A program made the position numbers and the translations under genes. This document shows, in pieces, positions 1 to 6,475 of a stretch of DNA of 6,564 nt; position 1 is the first letter of the stretch, and each line of letters begins with the position of its first letter. The notes under the pieces were generated by a model. It was given only the letters and a program-made list of their open reading frames with translations. It had not been told where the DNA came from and did no database searches. Origin of the DNA: Chlamydiota bacterium (GTDB taxonomy: Bacteria > Chlamydiota > Chlamydiia > Chlamydiales > SLFE01); the NCBI GenBank assembly GCA_011065065.1, contig JAAKFL010000105.1, forward strand, positions 1-6,564, given 5' to 3'.

Positions 1-3
1 TAT

Positions 4-43
4 ATCCTGTTTATCCTGTCGTTTACGATCCTGTTAATCCTGT
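4..43. repeat. Tandem ATCCTGT-type repeat at left edge
   Basis: ATCCTGT occurs four times in direct orientation, starting at 4, 13, 28 and 37. Spacing is 9 bp within each pair and 15 bp between the pairs, with TT or TTA filling the 9-bp unit. The same unit recurs at 6342-6382 with 8-9 bp spacing, so this belongs to a dispersed family and not only to a local slippage tract. It lies about 130 bp downstream of the minus-strand recX stop. The array may continue left of the window. No coding potential is seen. Its function is unknown. Confidence 0.7.
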
Positions 44-176
44 TATTTTTACCAAAACATTTGAAATTAATAGATTGTCAATTAAAGCCTTATGTTTTTA
101 ATATTAAACGTTTTAGAGGACAGTGTAAAAAGATGTGTAGAATTGTAAGGGCAAGCCTACGCACTCCAAAAAATTA
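44..176. other. Non-coding spacer downstream of recX
   Basis: This AT-rich stretch separates the recX stop from the left-edge repeats. The only structure I find is a weak imperfect hairpin around 145-160 (GTAAGG with CCTAC). On the minus strand it has no T-run directly after it, so I do not call it a terminator. No start codon with a ribosome-binding site opens a convincing small gene here. Confidence 0.4.
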
Positions 177-758
177 TTAATCCTGCAACAGAACCGACTG
201 TACAAGTTCCCATGAAAAGCCACGCCGCGCTAACGCCGCTATCACCTGCTGCTTCTGCTTGGGATCCGATAAATCCTTGTGACGATACTTCGTCTTAAGC
301 AAACTTTTGATTTGCTCTTCTTGTGATTCACTCGTGAGATACCGATCCAACAACTCTTCGCATTGATCCAAAGGAATCCCTTTCATGCGAAGTTTTTGCT
401 GAATTGCATACTTGCCCAGATTGCGTGAAATTTGCGCACGCACATAAAAATCCAACCACTCATCATCATCCAAATACCCCAATCTCTGAAGTTCAGAAAG
501 TACTTGTTCAATTGCAGATGAAGAAGCCCCAAGATCACGAAGCTTTTTTCTCAGTTCTGTTGAATGCTGCGCTTTAGCAGAAAGACTTCTGACAGCAAAA
601 AGCATGGTTTGACGGTATTCGAGCTCTTCCAGCTCTTTAAGATTTTGAACATCGAAATCGGGATTTTTTCCGAAGAGACGAGGAGAAACACTACGCCAAA
701 GCTCACCTTCAACGTAAATTTTTACTTTGGAGTGTTCCTTTTTCCATTCAACGATCAT
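177..758 (-). CDS. recX: RecX family regulator of RecA
   Basis: RecX proteins bind RecA filaments in the cytoplasm and usually limit their growth, which damps recombination and SOS induction. The 193-residue product has the family's all-helical tandem-repeat layout. Repeat 1 (about 50-95) carries HSTELRKKL and ends in LGYLDDDEW (93-101). Repeat 2 (about 100-140) contains the GKYAIQQKLRMKGI core (115-128). Repeat 3 (about 170-190) contains RRGFSWELVQSVL. A short beta-type N-terminus (MIVEWKKEHSKVKIYVEG) precedes them, as in other RecX proteins, which supports the ATG at 758; the next Met is residue 52, inside repeat 1. The gene follows parC on the same strand with a 64-bp gap filled by a large hairpin. 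recA, the usual neighbour, is not in the window. The only Shine-Dalgarno-like bases (GAGCGG, 7-12 bases upstream) lie in a hairpin arm, so translation may be weak or regulated. The family call is firm; the direction of its effect on RecA is inferred. Confidence 0.87.
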   Translation of the reverse strand: MIVEWKKEHSKVKIYVEGELWRSVSPRLFGKNPDFDVQNLKELEELEYRQTMLFAVRSLSAKAQHSTELRKKLRDLGASSSAIEQVLSELQRLGYLDDDEWLDFYVRAQISRNLGKYAIQQKLRMKGIPLDQCEELLDRYLTSESQEEQIKSLLKTKYRHKDLSDPKQKQQVIAALARRGFSWELVQSVLLQD

Positions 759-759
759 T

Positions 760-837
760 TTATACCGCTCGTGATTAAAAATCGGTTTTTGTCTTTCTCA
801 AAGCCAAAAACCGATTTTTTAATCACGATCGGTATAA
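760..837 (-). terminator. Long parC-recX hairpin, possible terminator or attenuator
   Basis: The arms 760-790 and 806-837 are inverse complements with one mismatch and one single-base bulge. Pairing continues inward at 791/805 and 793-796/800-803, leaving a 3-base tip. Read on the minus strand, the first arm takes in the last four sense codons and the stop codon of parC (TGA at 823-825). The second arm ends two bases outside the recX ATG. Runs of A and T inside both arms (for example 816-820 and 786-790) resemble a bidirectional intrinsic terminator core, CAAAAACCGATTTTT. The stem is long and AT-rich, not a short GC-rich terminator. It could reduce read-through into recX, protect the parEC transcript end, or mask the recX ribosome-binding region. 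The structure is directly visible; all three roles are inferences. Confidence 0.6.
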
Positions 838-2793
838 TTTATTGAAAAAGTCTAATTGTGGATCTTGATGGGCCGCTTTTTTATCTTTTGGGGCCACCTT
901 TTTCACAGGACGTGGAGTCACCCGAACTCCTTTCGCCTTCACCCCTTTCGCCAACACATCGTTAAAGTCAAAGTTCACAGAAGAAATCTTTTGCTTCGCT
1001 TTGGGAACCAGTTTCAACGTTAGCGTAATGTTGGGGTTCGTAGAAATGTATTCAAGCTTTCCACTACTATTAAAATAACGATATTCTTTGTCGAGGATAA
1101 ACTTATCCACCACAAATCGCTTCGCATAACAAATCTTTTTCGCATCGCTATAGATGACGTTAAACTCGGTTTTCTTATCGGCTACTCCCACAAAAGCCAC
1201 TTTTTTTCCATCAGTTTGAAGGAACTGCTTATCAGGAATGTTGATCGCCTTCAATGTTCCGTCTCGATAAATCACCAGTAGCTTATCAAAATTGGTACAT
1301 TCAAATGAATAACCGTTTTTCACCTTCGTTCCCACAAAACCTTGTTTCGGATCAAAACTTACAGTGACCTTCTTGGTCTGAATAGCTCGACGATCTATTT
1401 CAGTAATTTCTCCGATCAAAGTTTTACGGGGAAATTCTTTACCATATTTTTTAATCAAGTCTTTCAAATAACTGATGGTGACACGCTTGATCTGTTTGAG
1501 TTTTTTTTCGACTTCTACAAGCTGCTCTTTGTAAGCCTTGATGTCTTGACGATTGCGCTCAAAGTCATAACGCGAAATACGACGAATAGGAATCGATAGC
1601 AGCCGTTCACGATCCTCACGCACAGGGATTCGATAAAGCTTTTTATGATAAGGCTTCAGTGCCTTTTCAATCACCTTATGAATCTCTTCGTAAGTTTTAA
1701 TCTCTTCAATCTTTTTGTAGATACGATTTTCGATAAAGATCTGTTCCAATGTTTTCTCAAAAATCTTTTCCTTCAAACGATCCCGTTCGATTTCCAATTC
1801 TCTCTTGAGATAACCCTTTAAGAGGTCTGTGTTGTAAGCCAAGATTTCATGAACATTTATCTCGACAGGGAATCCTTCCTTAATGACCACAACATTGGAA
1901 TTTACAGAGACTTCACAATCGGTAAAGGCGTAGAGGGGTTCAATGAGATCTTTCGCGTATTGACCGCGAGGCAAAGTAATCTCAATCTCCACATGCTCCG
2001 CAGTATAGTCGTCAATGGAATCAATCTTAATTTTTCCCTTCTTGGCGGCTTCATCTATAGAACGGATGAGTGATTCGGTGGTGGTTCCATGGCAGATTTC
2101 AGTGATGACAAGTGTTTTAGGATCCCGTATTTCAATTTTGGCGCGAAGCTTGACCTTCCCGTTTCCACGATTATACTGAGAGGCATCCATAATCCCGCCT
2201 GTAATAAAGTCGGGATAAAGAATGTATTTTTCTCCTTCAAGAACAGCAATCTGTGCTTCCAGCAGCTCCACAAAGTTATGAGGGAGAACCCGAGTCGACA
2301 TCCCCACAGCAATCCCCTCCGCCCCTTGCATCAAAAGCAGAGGAATCTTAGCGGGCAACCTCAGCGCTTCTTGATTTCTTCCATCATAAGAGGGAAGCAT
2401 TTCGGTGATGTCGGGATTGAACATAGTTTGAAGAGCAAGAGGAGACAAGCGTGTTTCGATATATCGAGAAGCCGCAGCGGGATCGCCGGTGTAAATATTC
2501 CCAAAATTTCCTTGCTCGTCGAGAAGAAATCCTTTATTCGAGACATTGATTAAGGCATCTGTAATCGCAGCATCACCGTGAGGATGCAAAGCCATGGTTT
2601 GCCCCACAACATTGGCGACTTTGTGAAAACGTCCATCGTTAATATTCCACAAAGTCAGCAAAATACGACGCTGCACAGGCTTTAAACCATCGGCAATATC
2701 AGGAATCGCACGATCTAAAATCACATACGACGCATAGCGCAGATAGTGATCTTGCATCAAATTTTTAAGATCATTTGGTGACTGTTCGCTCAT
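823..2793 (-). CDS. parC: DNA topoisomerase IV subunit A (ParC / GyrA2 type)
   Basis: This is the DNA-cleaving subunit of a type IIA topoisomerase. With ParE it passes one duplex through another, mainly to unlink replicated chromosomes. Of 656 residues, 1-125 form the winged-helix cleavage region with QRRIL (41-45), HPHGD (70-74) and the catalytic pair Arg110-Tyr111 (SRYIETRLSP). The tower domain follows (about 150-320), with LLLMQGAEGIAVGMST at 152-167. A helical coiled-coil gate rich in K, E and I spans about 320-450. A small C-terminal domain (about 475-600) has strand-rich blocks around IYRDGTLKAI and GFVGTKVKNGYSFE. It is shorter than the six-bladed GyrA pinwheel and lacks an evident GyrA-box, which favours ParC over GyrA. 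A basic, probably disordered tail (about 598-645) ends in QLDFF (646-650). The quinolone-pocket Ser (E. coli ParC S80) is Ala75 here; the acidic partner is Asp79. The ATG overlaps the parE stop (ATGA, 2790-2793), which implies translational coupling. Confidence 0.94.
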   Translation of the reverse strand: MSEQSPNDLKNLMQDHYLRYASYVILDRAIPDIADGLKPVQRRILLTLWNINDGRFHKVANVVGQTMALHPHGDAAITDALINVSNKGFLLDEQGNFGNIYTGDPAAASRYIETRLSPLALQTMFNPDITEMLPSYDGRNQEALRLPAKIPLLLMQGAEGIAVGMSTRVLPHNFVELLEAQIAVLEGEKYILYPDFITGGIMDASQYNRGNGKVKLRAKIEIRDPKTLVITEICHGTTTESLIRSIDEAAKKGKIKIDSIDDYTAEHVEIEITLPRGQYAKDLIEPLYAFTDCEVSVNSNVVVIKEGFPVEINVHEILAYNTDLLKGYLKRELEIERDRLKEKIFEKTLEQIFIENRIYKKIEEIKTYEEIHKVIEKALKPYHKKLYRIPVREDRERLLSIPIRRISRYDFERNRQDIKAYKEQLVEVEKKLKQIKRVTISYLKDLIKKYGKEFPRKTLIGEITEIDRRAIQTKKVTVSFDPKQGFVGTKVKNGYSFECTNFDKLLVIYRDGTLKAINIPDKQFLQTDGKKVAFVGVADKKTEFNVIYSDAKKICYAKRFVVDKFILDKEYRYFNSSGKLEYISTNPNITLTLKLVPKAKQKISSVNFDFNDVLAKGVKAKGVRVTPRPVKKVAPKDKKAAHQDPQLDFFNKLYRS

Positions 2794-4607
2794 AGTTCAT
2801 CTGGCTCGTTAATCAAATTATCCATGATAAAATTCTTTCGCTTTGGAGTATTTTTCCCCATATAGAACTCCAGAGTCGGTTTGATATCGGAGAAATGGTG
2901 TACTGTAACAGGAGTCAACTTCATATCTGGACCGATAAATTGCTTGAATTCTCCTGGGGAGATCTCTCCCAATCCCTTAAATCGGGTCACTTCAGACCCT
3001 TTCCCAAGCTTTTCCACCGCTCGCTTTTTTTCATTTTCCGAATAGCAATAAAGGGTCTCTTTTTTATTTCTCACTTTAAAAAGCGGGGTCTCCAACAGGT
3101 ACAAATGACCGTTCAACACCAAACCTTCAAAATAAGTGAGAAAAAACGTCATCAACAAGTTACGAATATGCATGCCATCCACGTCGGCATCTGTCGCCAA
3201 AACGACCTTATTATAACGCAAATTTTCCAGATCTTCTTCGATATTCAGAGCGCTCATCAAATTGTACATCTCTTCGTTTTTGTACAACTGATCCATTTTC
3301 ATTCCGAAAACATTCAAAGGCTTTCCGCGAAGAGAAAACACGGCCTGGGTCAATGGATCCCGTGCCGCCACAATCGAAGCACTCGCGGAATCTCCCTCAG
3401 TCAAAAAGATCATTGTCTGATCACAACGCTTCGACTTATCATTAAAATGAAACTTACAATCGCGAAGCTTGGGAATCTTAAACGAAATCTTCTTCTGCTT
3501 CTCTTTCGCTTCTTTCTTAACTGCAGACAATTCTCGACGTAATTTTTCGTTAAACGCAATGCGCTCAATAAGCTTATTCCCCACATCAGGATTCATATAA
3601 AGAAGATTGGTGACAGCCTCTTTGACTTCTTGAACGATTTCACCACGAATTTCAGTATTTCCCAACTTATTCTTCGTCTGAGATTCAAAAATAGGATCTT
3701 TCAACTTGATCAAAACAGCACCCAAAATCCCTTCTCGAACGTCTACACCTTGAAAATTCTTTTTAGCGTAAGTGTTGACTCCTTTCAAAATCCCTTCACG
3801 AAATGCTGAAAGGTGAGTCCCCCCATCAGTTGTATACTGACCGTTCACGTAAGAAAAATGAGTCTCTCCATAACTTTGAGTATGGAGAAATGCGAATTCC
3901 AAATGTTTCCCAACGTAATGAAGTGGCTTGTAAAGACTGTCATCATCGGAAACTTCCGAGTTCAATAAATCAAGAAGACCATTTTCCGATTGAAACTTCT
4001 CCCCATTTAACTCAATCGTCAAACCTTTGTTCAAATAGGCATAATTCCAAATGCGCTTCGCCACAAATTCTGGCTCGAATCGGTACTTATTAAATATCTC
4101 AGGATCAGGCAAAAACTCGACATACGTTCCATTCTTCTCTTTAGTCTTCCCCTTTTTTTGCTTCTTTAACTTTCCTTGAGAAAAATTCGCTTCAATCATC
4201 TTTCCATCACGATAACTGTGGAGAAGAAAGTCGCTAGAAAGCGCATTCACCGCTTTCGATCCAACACCATTCAATCCCACAGAAAATTGGAAGACATCAT
4301 CGTTATACTTCGCACCAGTATTGATCTGACTCACACACTCAATCGCTTTCCCCAAAGGAATCCCACGCCCAAAGTCACGAATACTCACTTTACCCGTTTT
4401 GTAATCAATCTCAATCTTCACCCGATCGCCGTATTTCATGATGAACTCATCCACGCTATTGTCGATGATTTCCTTCAACATCACGTAGATCCCATCGTCA
4501 GGATGCGATCCATCGCCCAAACGACCAATATACATCCCCGAACGCAACCGGATATGCTCCAATGCATTAAGTGTCTTTACCGTTGATTCATCGTATTTTT
4601 TGGCCAT
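2790..4607 (-). CDS. parE: DNA topoisomerase IV subunit B (ParE / GyrB2 type)
   Basis: This is the ATPase subunit of the type IIA topoisomerase whose cleavage subunit is the overlapping parC. Counting from the ATG at 4607 it has 605 residues. The GHKL ATPase domain shows KEIIDNSVDE (45-54; Glu46 as likely general base, Asn50 as Mg ligand), DFGRGIP (78-84) and GLNGVGSKAVNALS (111-124). The transducer domain carries the ATP-contacting QTKNKLG (310-316). The TOPRIM domain shows TEGDSASA (403-410) and ATDADVDGMHIRNLL (471-485; Asp473, Asp475 and Asp477 as metal ligands). RFKGLGE (542-548) and FYMGKNTPKRKNFI (581-594) close the protein. There is no GyrB-type insertion, and the length is typical for ParE. 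An in-frame GTG at 4613 would add two residues, but its G is the last base of the AGAG ribosome-binding site serving the ATG, so I chose the ATG. One oddity is LRSGMYIG, where most relatives have RPGMYIG. Calling it GyrB instead is possible but less likely. Confidence 0.94.
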   Translation of the reverse strand: MAKKYDESTVKTLNALEHIRLRSGMYIGRLGDGSHPDDGIYVMLKEIIDNSVDEFIMKYGDRVKIEIDYKTGKVSIRDFGRGIPLGKAIECVSQINTGAKYNDDVFQFSVGLNGVGSKAVNALSSDFLLHSYRDGKMIEANFSQGKLKKQKKGKTKEKNGTYVEFLPDPEIFNKYRFEPEFVAKRIWNYAYLNKGLTIELNGEKFQSENGLLDLLNSEVSDDDSLYKPLHYVGKHLEFAFLHTQSYGETHFSYVNGQYTTDGGTHLSAFREGILKGVNTYAKKNFQGVDVREGILGAVLIKLKDPIFESQTKNKLGNTEIRGEIVQEVKEAVTNLLYMNPDVGNKLIERIAFNEKLRRELSAVKKEAKEKQKKISFKIPKLRDCKFHFNDKSKRCDQTMIFLTEGDSASASIVAARDPLTQAVFSLRGKPLNVFGMKMDQLYKNEEMYNLMSALNIEEDLENLRYNKVVLATDADVDGMHIRNLLMTFFLTYFEGLVLNGHLYLLETPLFKVRNKKETLYCYSENEKKRAVEKLGKGSEVTRFKGLGEISPGEFKQFIGPDMKLTPVTVHHFSDIKPTLEFYMGKNTPKRKNFIMDNLINEPDEL

Positions 4608-4612
4608 ATTCA

Positions 4613-4616
4613 CTCT
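4613..4616 (-). promoter_or_regulatory. Ribosome-binding site deciding the parE start
   Basis: AGAG on the minus strand ends five bases before the ATG at 4607. It overlaps the alternative GTG at 4613, which therefore lacks a usable site of its own at proper spacing. It is short, so the call is modest. Confidence 0.5.
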
Positions 4617-4734
4617 ATTTACATGATAAATTCTTCAAAATCGATGCTAACAACTTCTGATTAGATAATCCAGTGAAGAATTTTTATTTTAATTTTAAAA
4701 ATACTATAATAAAAATAAAAGGTTATTTACTAAA
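4614..4734. promoter_or_regulatory. Divergent promoter region between parE and the plus-strand operon
   Basis: This is the only gap between the two divergent gene blocks, so both transcripts should start here. The half nearest the plus-strand gene (4680-4720) is almost pure A/T. For parE a weak minus-strand pair can be drawn: TTGTTA at 4648-4653 and TATCAT at 4623-4628, with a 19-base spacer. That gives a leader of only about ten bases, so it is a guess. No clear operator palindrome is seen. Confidence 0.45.
4705..4710 (+). promoter_or_regulatory. Candidate -10 box for the plus-strand operon
   Basis: A perfect TATAAT sits 24 bases before the ATG at 4735, inside a strongly A/T-rich tract. No good -35 hexamer lies 16-18 bases upstream (only T-rich TTTTTA or TTTTAT). 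Chance occurrence in such AT-rich DNA is a real possibility. AAAAGG at 4717-4722 is a plausible but distant ribosome-binding site, 12 bases before the ATG. Confidence 0.4.
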
Positions 4735-5253
4735 ATGAGTATCAATAAACAATTTAGTATAAACGAGATTAAGTTTCAAGGAGAAATTCGCACTGAAGAT
4801 CCACAAGATTCCCGCCTGACCAAATTATTCTGGATTCACTATCCTCTCGATATCCAAGGATCTCACCATATGTCCTCATTTCAAGGGGATCTAGACGTCT
4901 TTCGGGCTGAAATTTGGGAAATCATTATTTCCGCTCGAGATCGCATCAATTTGGAAATCGCGAAATTAAAAAATAATTTTAACGAAATTGAGCAGGTGAA
5001 ATCTCAGGTTTCGGAGACTTTTGCCGAAGTGGAGCGGAAAGTGAGTCAGCGGGCAGGTGAGTTTAAGGCAGGTCATTCGCAGCCAGAATCGATCCAATTG
5101 GATAATGAGCTGGAGAACCGGCTTGATACTTTAGGGTGTAAACCGATGATTTGGTGGGATATAGAAGAAAAATTTCCTGAATCAGATCAGCTTCAAGAGA
5201 TCGCTAAGATACTTAAAAGTGGGTGGGAATCAGTGAGAAAGTGTTTAGAGTAA
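4735..5253 (+). CDS. Uncharacterised coiled-coil protein
   Basis: I do not recognise this 172-residue protein. It starts with MSINKQFSINEIKFQGEIRT and has no signal peptide or membrane segment, so it is probably cytoplasmic. The N-terminal 50 residues look like a small mixed alpha/beta region with FWIHYPLDIQGSHHMS at 32-47. Residues about 53-110 form a long, highly charged helix (LDVFRAEIWEIIISARDRINLEIAKLKN onward) with coiled-coil-like spacing of I, L and V. A polar linker (about 111-122) follows, then a second, mostly helical part with the aromatic patch MIWWDIEEKF (138-147). It is rich in tryptophan for its size (W33, W61, W140, W141, W164) and has two cysteines (135, 170). It is the first gene after the divergent region, 27 bp before pseB on the same strand, so the two are likely cotranscribed. 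That link does not by itself show a role in sugar metabolism. No overlapping longer frame competes, and the codon pattern looks like the neighbours'. Confidence 0.75.
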   Translation: MSINKQFSINEIKFQGEIRTEDPQDSRLTKLFWIHYPLDIQGSHHMSSFQGDLDVFRAEIWEIIISARDRINLEIAKLKNNFNEIEQVKSQVSETFAEVERKVSQRAGEFKAGHSQPESIQLDNELENRLDTLGCKPMIWWDIEEKFPESDQLQEIAKILKSGWESVRKCLE

Positions 5254-5271
5254 AATCGCTCTGTTCATTAT

Positions 5272-5278
5272 GGTGAGG
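5272..5278 (+). promoter_or_regulatory. Ribosome-binding site of pseB
   Basis: GGTGAGG lies immediately before the ATG at 5281. Its GGTGA part has a four-base spacer, which is short but usable. It supports the ATG at 5281, the only start that keeps the full nucleotide-binding N-terminus. Confidence 0.5.
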
Positions 5279-5280
5279 CT

Positions 5281-6288
5281 ATGGCAAGGTCACCTTTCAA
5301 AAAAAAATCAGTCCTGATCACAGGGGGAACTGGATCCTTTGGGCGAGCGATGGCCGCTCGACTCTTAGAGGAAGACGCATGCTCTAAAGTGATCATCTTC
5401 AGTCGTGATGAATGGAAACAGTGGGAAATGCAACAGATTTCCCCCATCTACAACCACAAAAAAATCCGTTATTTTTTGGGAAGTGTCCGCGACCTTCCCC
5501 GATTAAAGCTCGCTTCCCGGAATGTTGACTACATCATCCACGCCGCAGCGCTGAAGCAAGTTCCCGCAGCGGAGTACAATCCATCTGAATTTGTTCAAAC
5601 AAATATCATGGGAGCCATGCATGTAATTGAAGCCGCGATCTATCGCAATGTCGAAAAGGTAGTGGCCCTGTCCACCGACAAATCGGTCAATCCCGTCAAC
5701 CTGTATGGAGCGACAAAGCTATGTTCCGACAAACTCTTTATTGCGGGAAATTCATATGTCGGAGATCAAGGAACACCGAAATTTAGCATTGTTCGCTATG
5801 GAAATGTGCTCGGTAGCCGTGGAAGTATTTTGCCTTTCTGGAGAAAACTTCTGGAAGATGGAGCCGAATCTCTTCCCATTACCGATCCTGACATGACCCG
5901 ATTTTGGATCACCATTGATGAAGCGATAGAGTTTGTGTATCAAAGTTTTGGACGAATGCAAGGAGAAGAGATATTTATTCCGAAGAACCCTTCTGTCAAA
6001 ACCATTGATCTCGCGGAAGCGCTTTCACCTGGAATCAAAACGGAAACCATTGGGATTCGAGAAGGAGAAAAGCTGCACGAAAGCTTGGTGAGTGCTGAAG
6101 AATCGCCCTACACCTTTGAATTCGACGATTATTACACTCTGCTTCCTCCGGTCCACGGCAAATCTTTAAAGCAGCGGATGTGGAGGCAGTCAGTGAGAGG
6201 AACAATAGTTCCAAAAGGGTTTGTGTATGCGTCGGACACAAATCCAAAAAGGCTAACGATCGAAGAACTTAAGCGCATCATCGATTAA
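5281..6288 (+). CDS. pseB: UDP-N-acetylglucosamine 4,6-dehydratase (inverting), PseB family
   Basis: This is an extended short-chain dehydrogenase/reductase that uses bound NADP(H) to convert UDP-GlcNAc to the 4-keto-6-deoxy sugar with inversion at C5. That is the first step toward pseudaminic acid or related 6-deoxy-amino sugars on flagellin, capsule or lipopolysaccharide. The 335-residue length is normal for the family. The Rossmann fingerprint is ITGGTGSFG (13-21; Gly15, 18, 21). The core HAAALKQVPAAEYNP (87-101) is typical of this family. The catalytic segment is STDKSVNPVNLYGATK (131-146), with Asp133-Lys134 and the Tyr142-x3-Lys146 pair. VRYGNVLGSRGSILPFW (171-187) and TDPDMTRFWIT (201-211) form the substrate region; IREGEKLHESL (259-269) is also conserved. 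The protein is soluble, with no large N-terminal membrane domain, so it is unlike the FlaA1/WbpM long type. No pseC, pseH or pseI neighbour is seen, so the final sugar is unknown. A CapE/FnlA-like role is an alternative. After the gene come only inverted repeats. Confidence 0.9.
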   Translation: MARSPFKKKSVLITGGTGSFGRAMAARLLEEDACSKVIIFSRDEWKQWEMQQISPIYNHKKIRYFLGSVRDLPRLKLASRNVDYIIHAAALKQVPAAEYNPSEFVQTNIMGAMHVIEAAIYRNVEKVVALSTDKSVNPVNLYGATKLCSDKLFIAGNSYVGDQGTPKFSIVRYGNVLGSRGSILPFWRKLLEDGAESLPITDPDMTRFWITIDEAIEFVYQSFGRMQGEEIFIPKNPSVKTIDLAEALSPGIKTETIGIREGEKLHESLVSAEESPYTFEFDDYYTLLPPVHGKSLKQRMWRQSVRGTIVPKGFVYASDTNPKRLTIEELKRIID

Positions 6289-6308
6289 TTTTAACGCAAA
6301 GCGAGCCA

Positions 6309-6321
6309 GTCCTTTCAGGAC
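6309..6321 (+). other. Small hairpin after pseB
   Basis: GTCCT at 6309-6313 pairs exactly with AGGAC at 6317-6321 across a three-base loop. No T-run follows, so it is not a typical terminator on its own. Confidence 0.3.
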
Positions 6322-6339
6322 CCCTATCGGTAAATAACC

Positions 6340-6426
6340 ACATCCTGTCCATCCTAACTATCCTTTTATCCTGTTATCCTGTGCTAAGGAAACAGGATAA
6401 AAGGATAGTTAGGATGGACAGGATGT
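6340..6426 (+). repeat. 36-bp perfect inverted repeat made of ATCCTGT units, possible pseB terminator
   Basis: The arms 6340-6375 and 6391-6426 are exact inverse complements over 36 bases, separated by 15 bases. Within the gap, TCCT (6377-6380) and AGGA (6387-6390) can pair again, leaving a six-base tip. The left arm and gap consist of ATCCT-starting units at 6342, 6351, 6360, 6368 and 6376, spaced 8-9 bp; ATCCTGT is complete in three of them. A run of five T (6426-6430) follows the right arm, so the transcript of pseB could end here. It shares its unit with the repeat at 4-43. The perfection of the arms suggests recent formation, gene conversion or selection. Confidence 0.75.
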
Positions 6427-6475
6427 TTTTAAATAGTTTACAATAAGTAACTTGTAATTTTGTTATTTAGGAGGG
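6427..6475. other. AT-rich spacer between the two large hairpins
   Basis: The spacer holds a small 6-bp inverted repeat, TTACAA (6438-6443) with TTGTAA (6452-6457), and the Shine-Dalgarno-like TAGGAGG at 6468-6474. No start codon follows at a suitable distance, so no gene begins here. Confidence 0.35.

Noticed and set aside
4..43. Repeat at the left edge as a CRISPR array
   Set aside because: The units are only 7-9 bp, with no unique spacers of about 30 bp and no cas genes.
145..160. Hairpin after recX as its terminator
   Set aside because: The stem is short with a bulge, and on the minus strand there is no T-run directly after it.
2089..3542. Open frames on the plus strand opposite parC and parE (for example 2089-2553 and 2895-3542)
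   Set aside because: They lie wholly antisense to two strongly conserved genes, have no convincing ribosome-binding sites, and their products show no recognisable domains.
4608..4613. GTG at 4613 as the parE start
   Set aside because: Its G belongs to the AGAG ribosome-binding site of the ATG at 4607. The ATG gives MAKKYDES, the expected ParE N-terminus, and a 605-residue protein.
5752..6247. Minus-strand open frames inside pseB (5752-5961 and 6035-6247)
   Set aside because: They are antisense to a clearly conserved enzyme and have no family signal.
6468..6474. TAGGAGG as a ribosome-binding site for a gene running off the right end
   Set aside because: No ATG, GTG or TTG lies at 5-12 bases downstream; the sequence runs straight into the 22-bp inverted-repeat arm.
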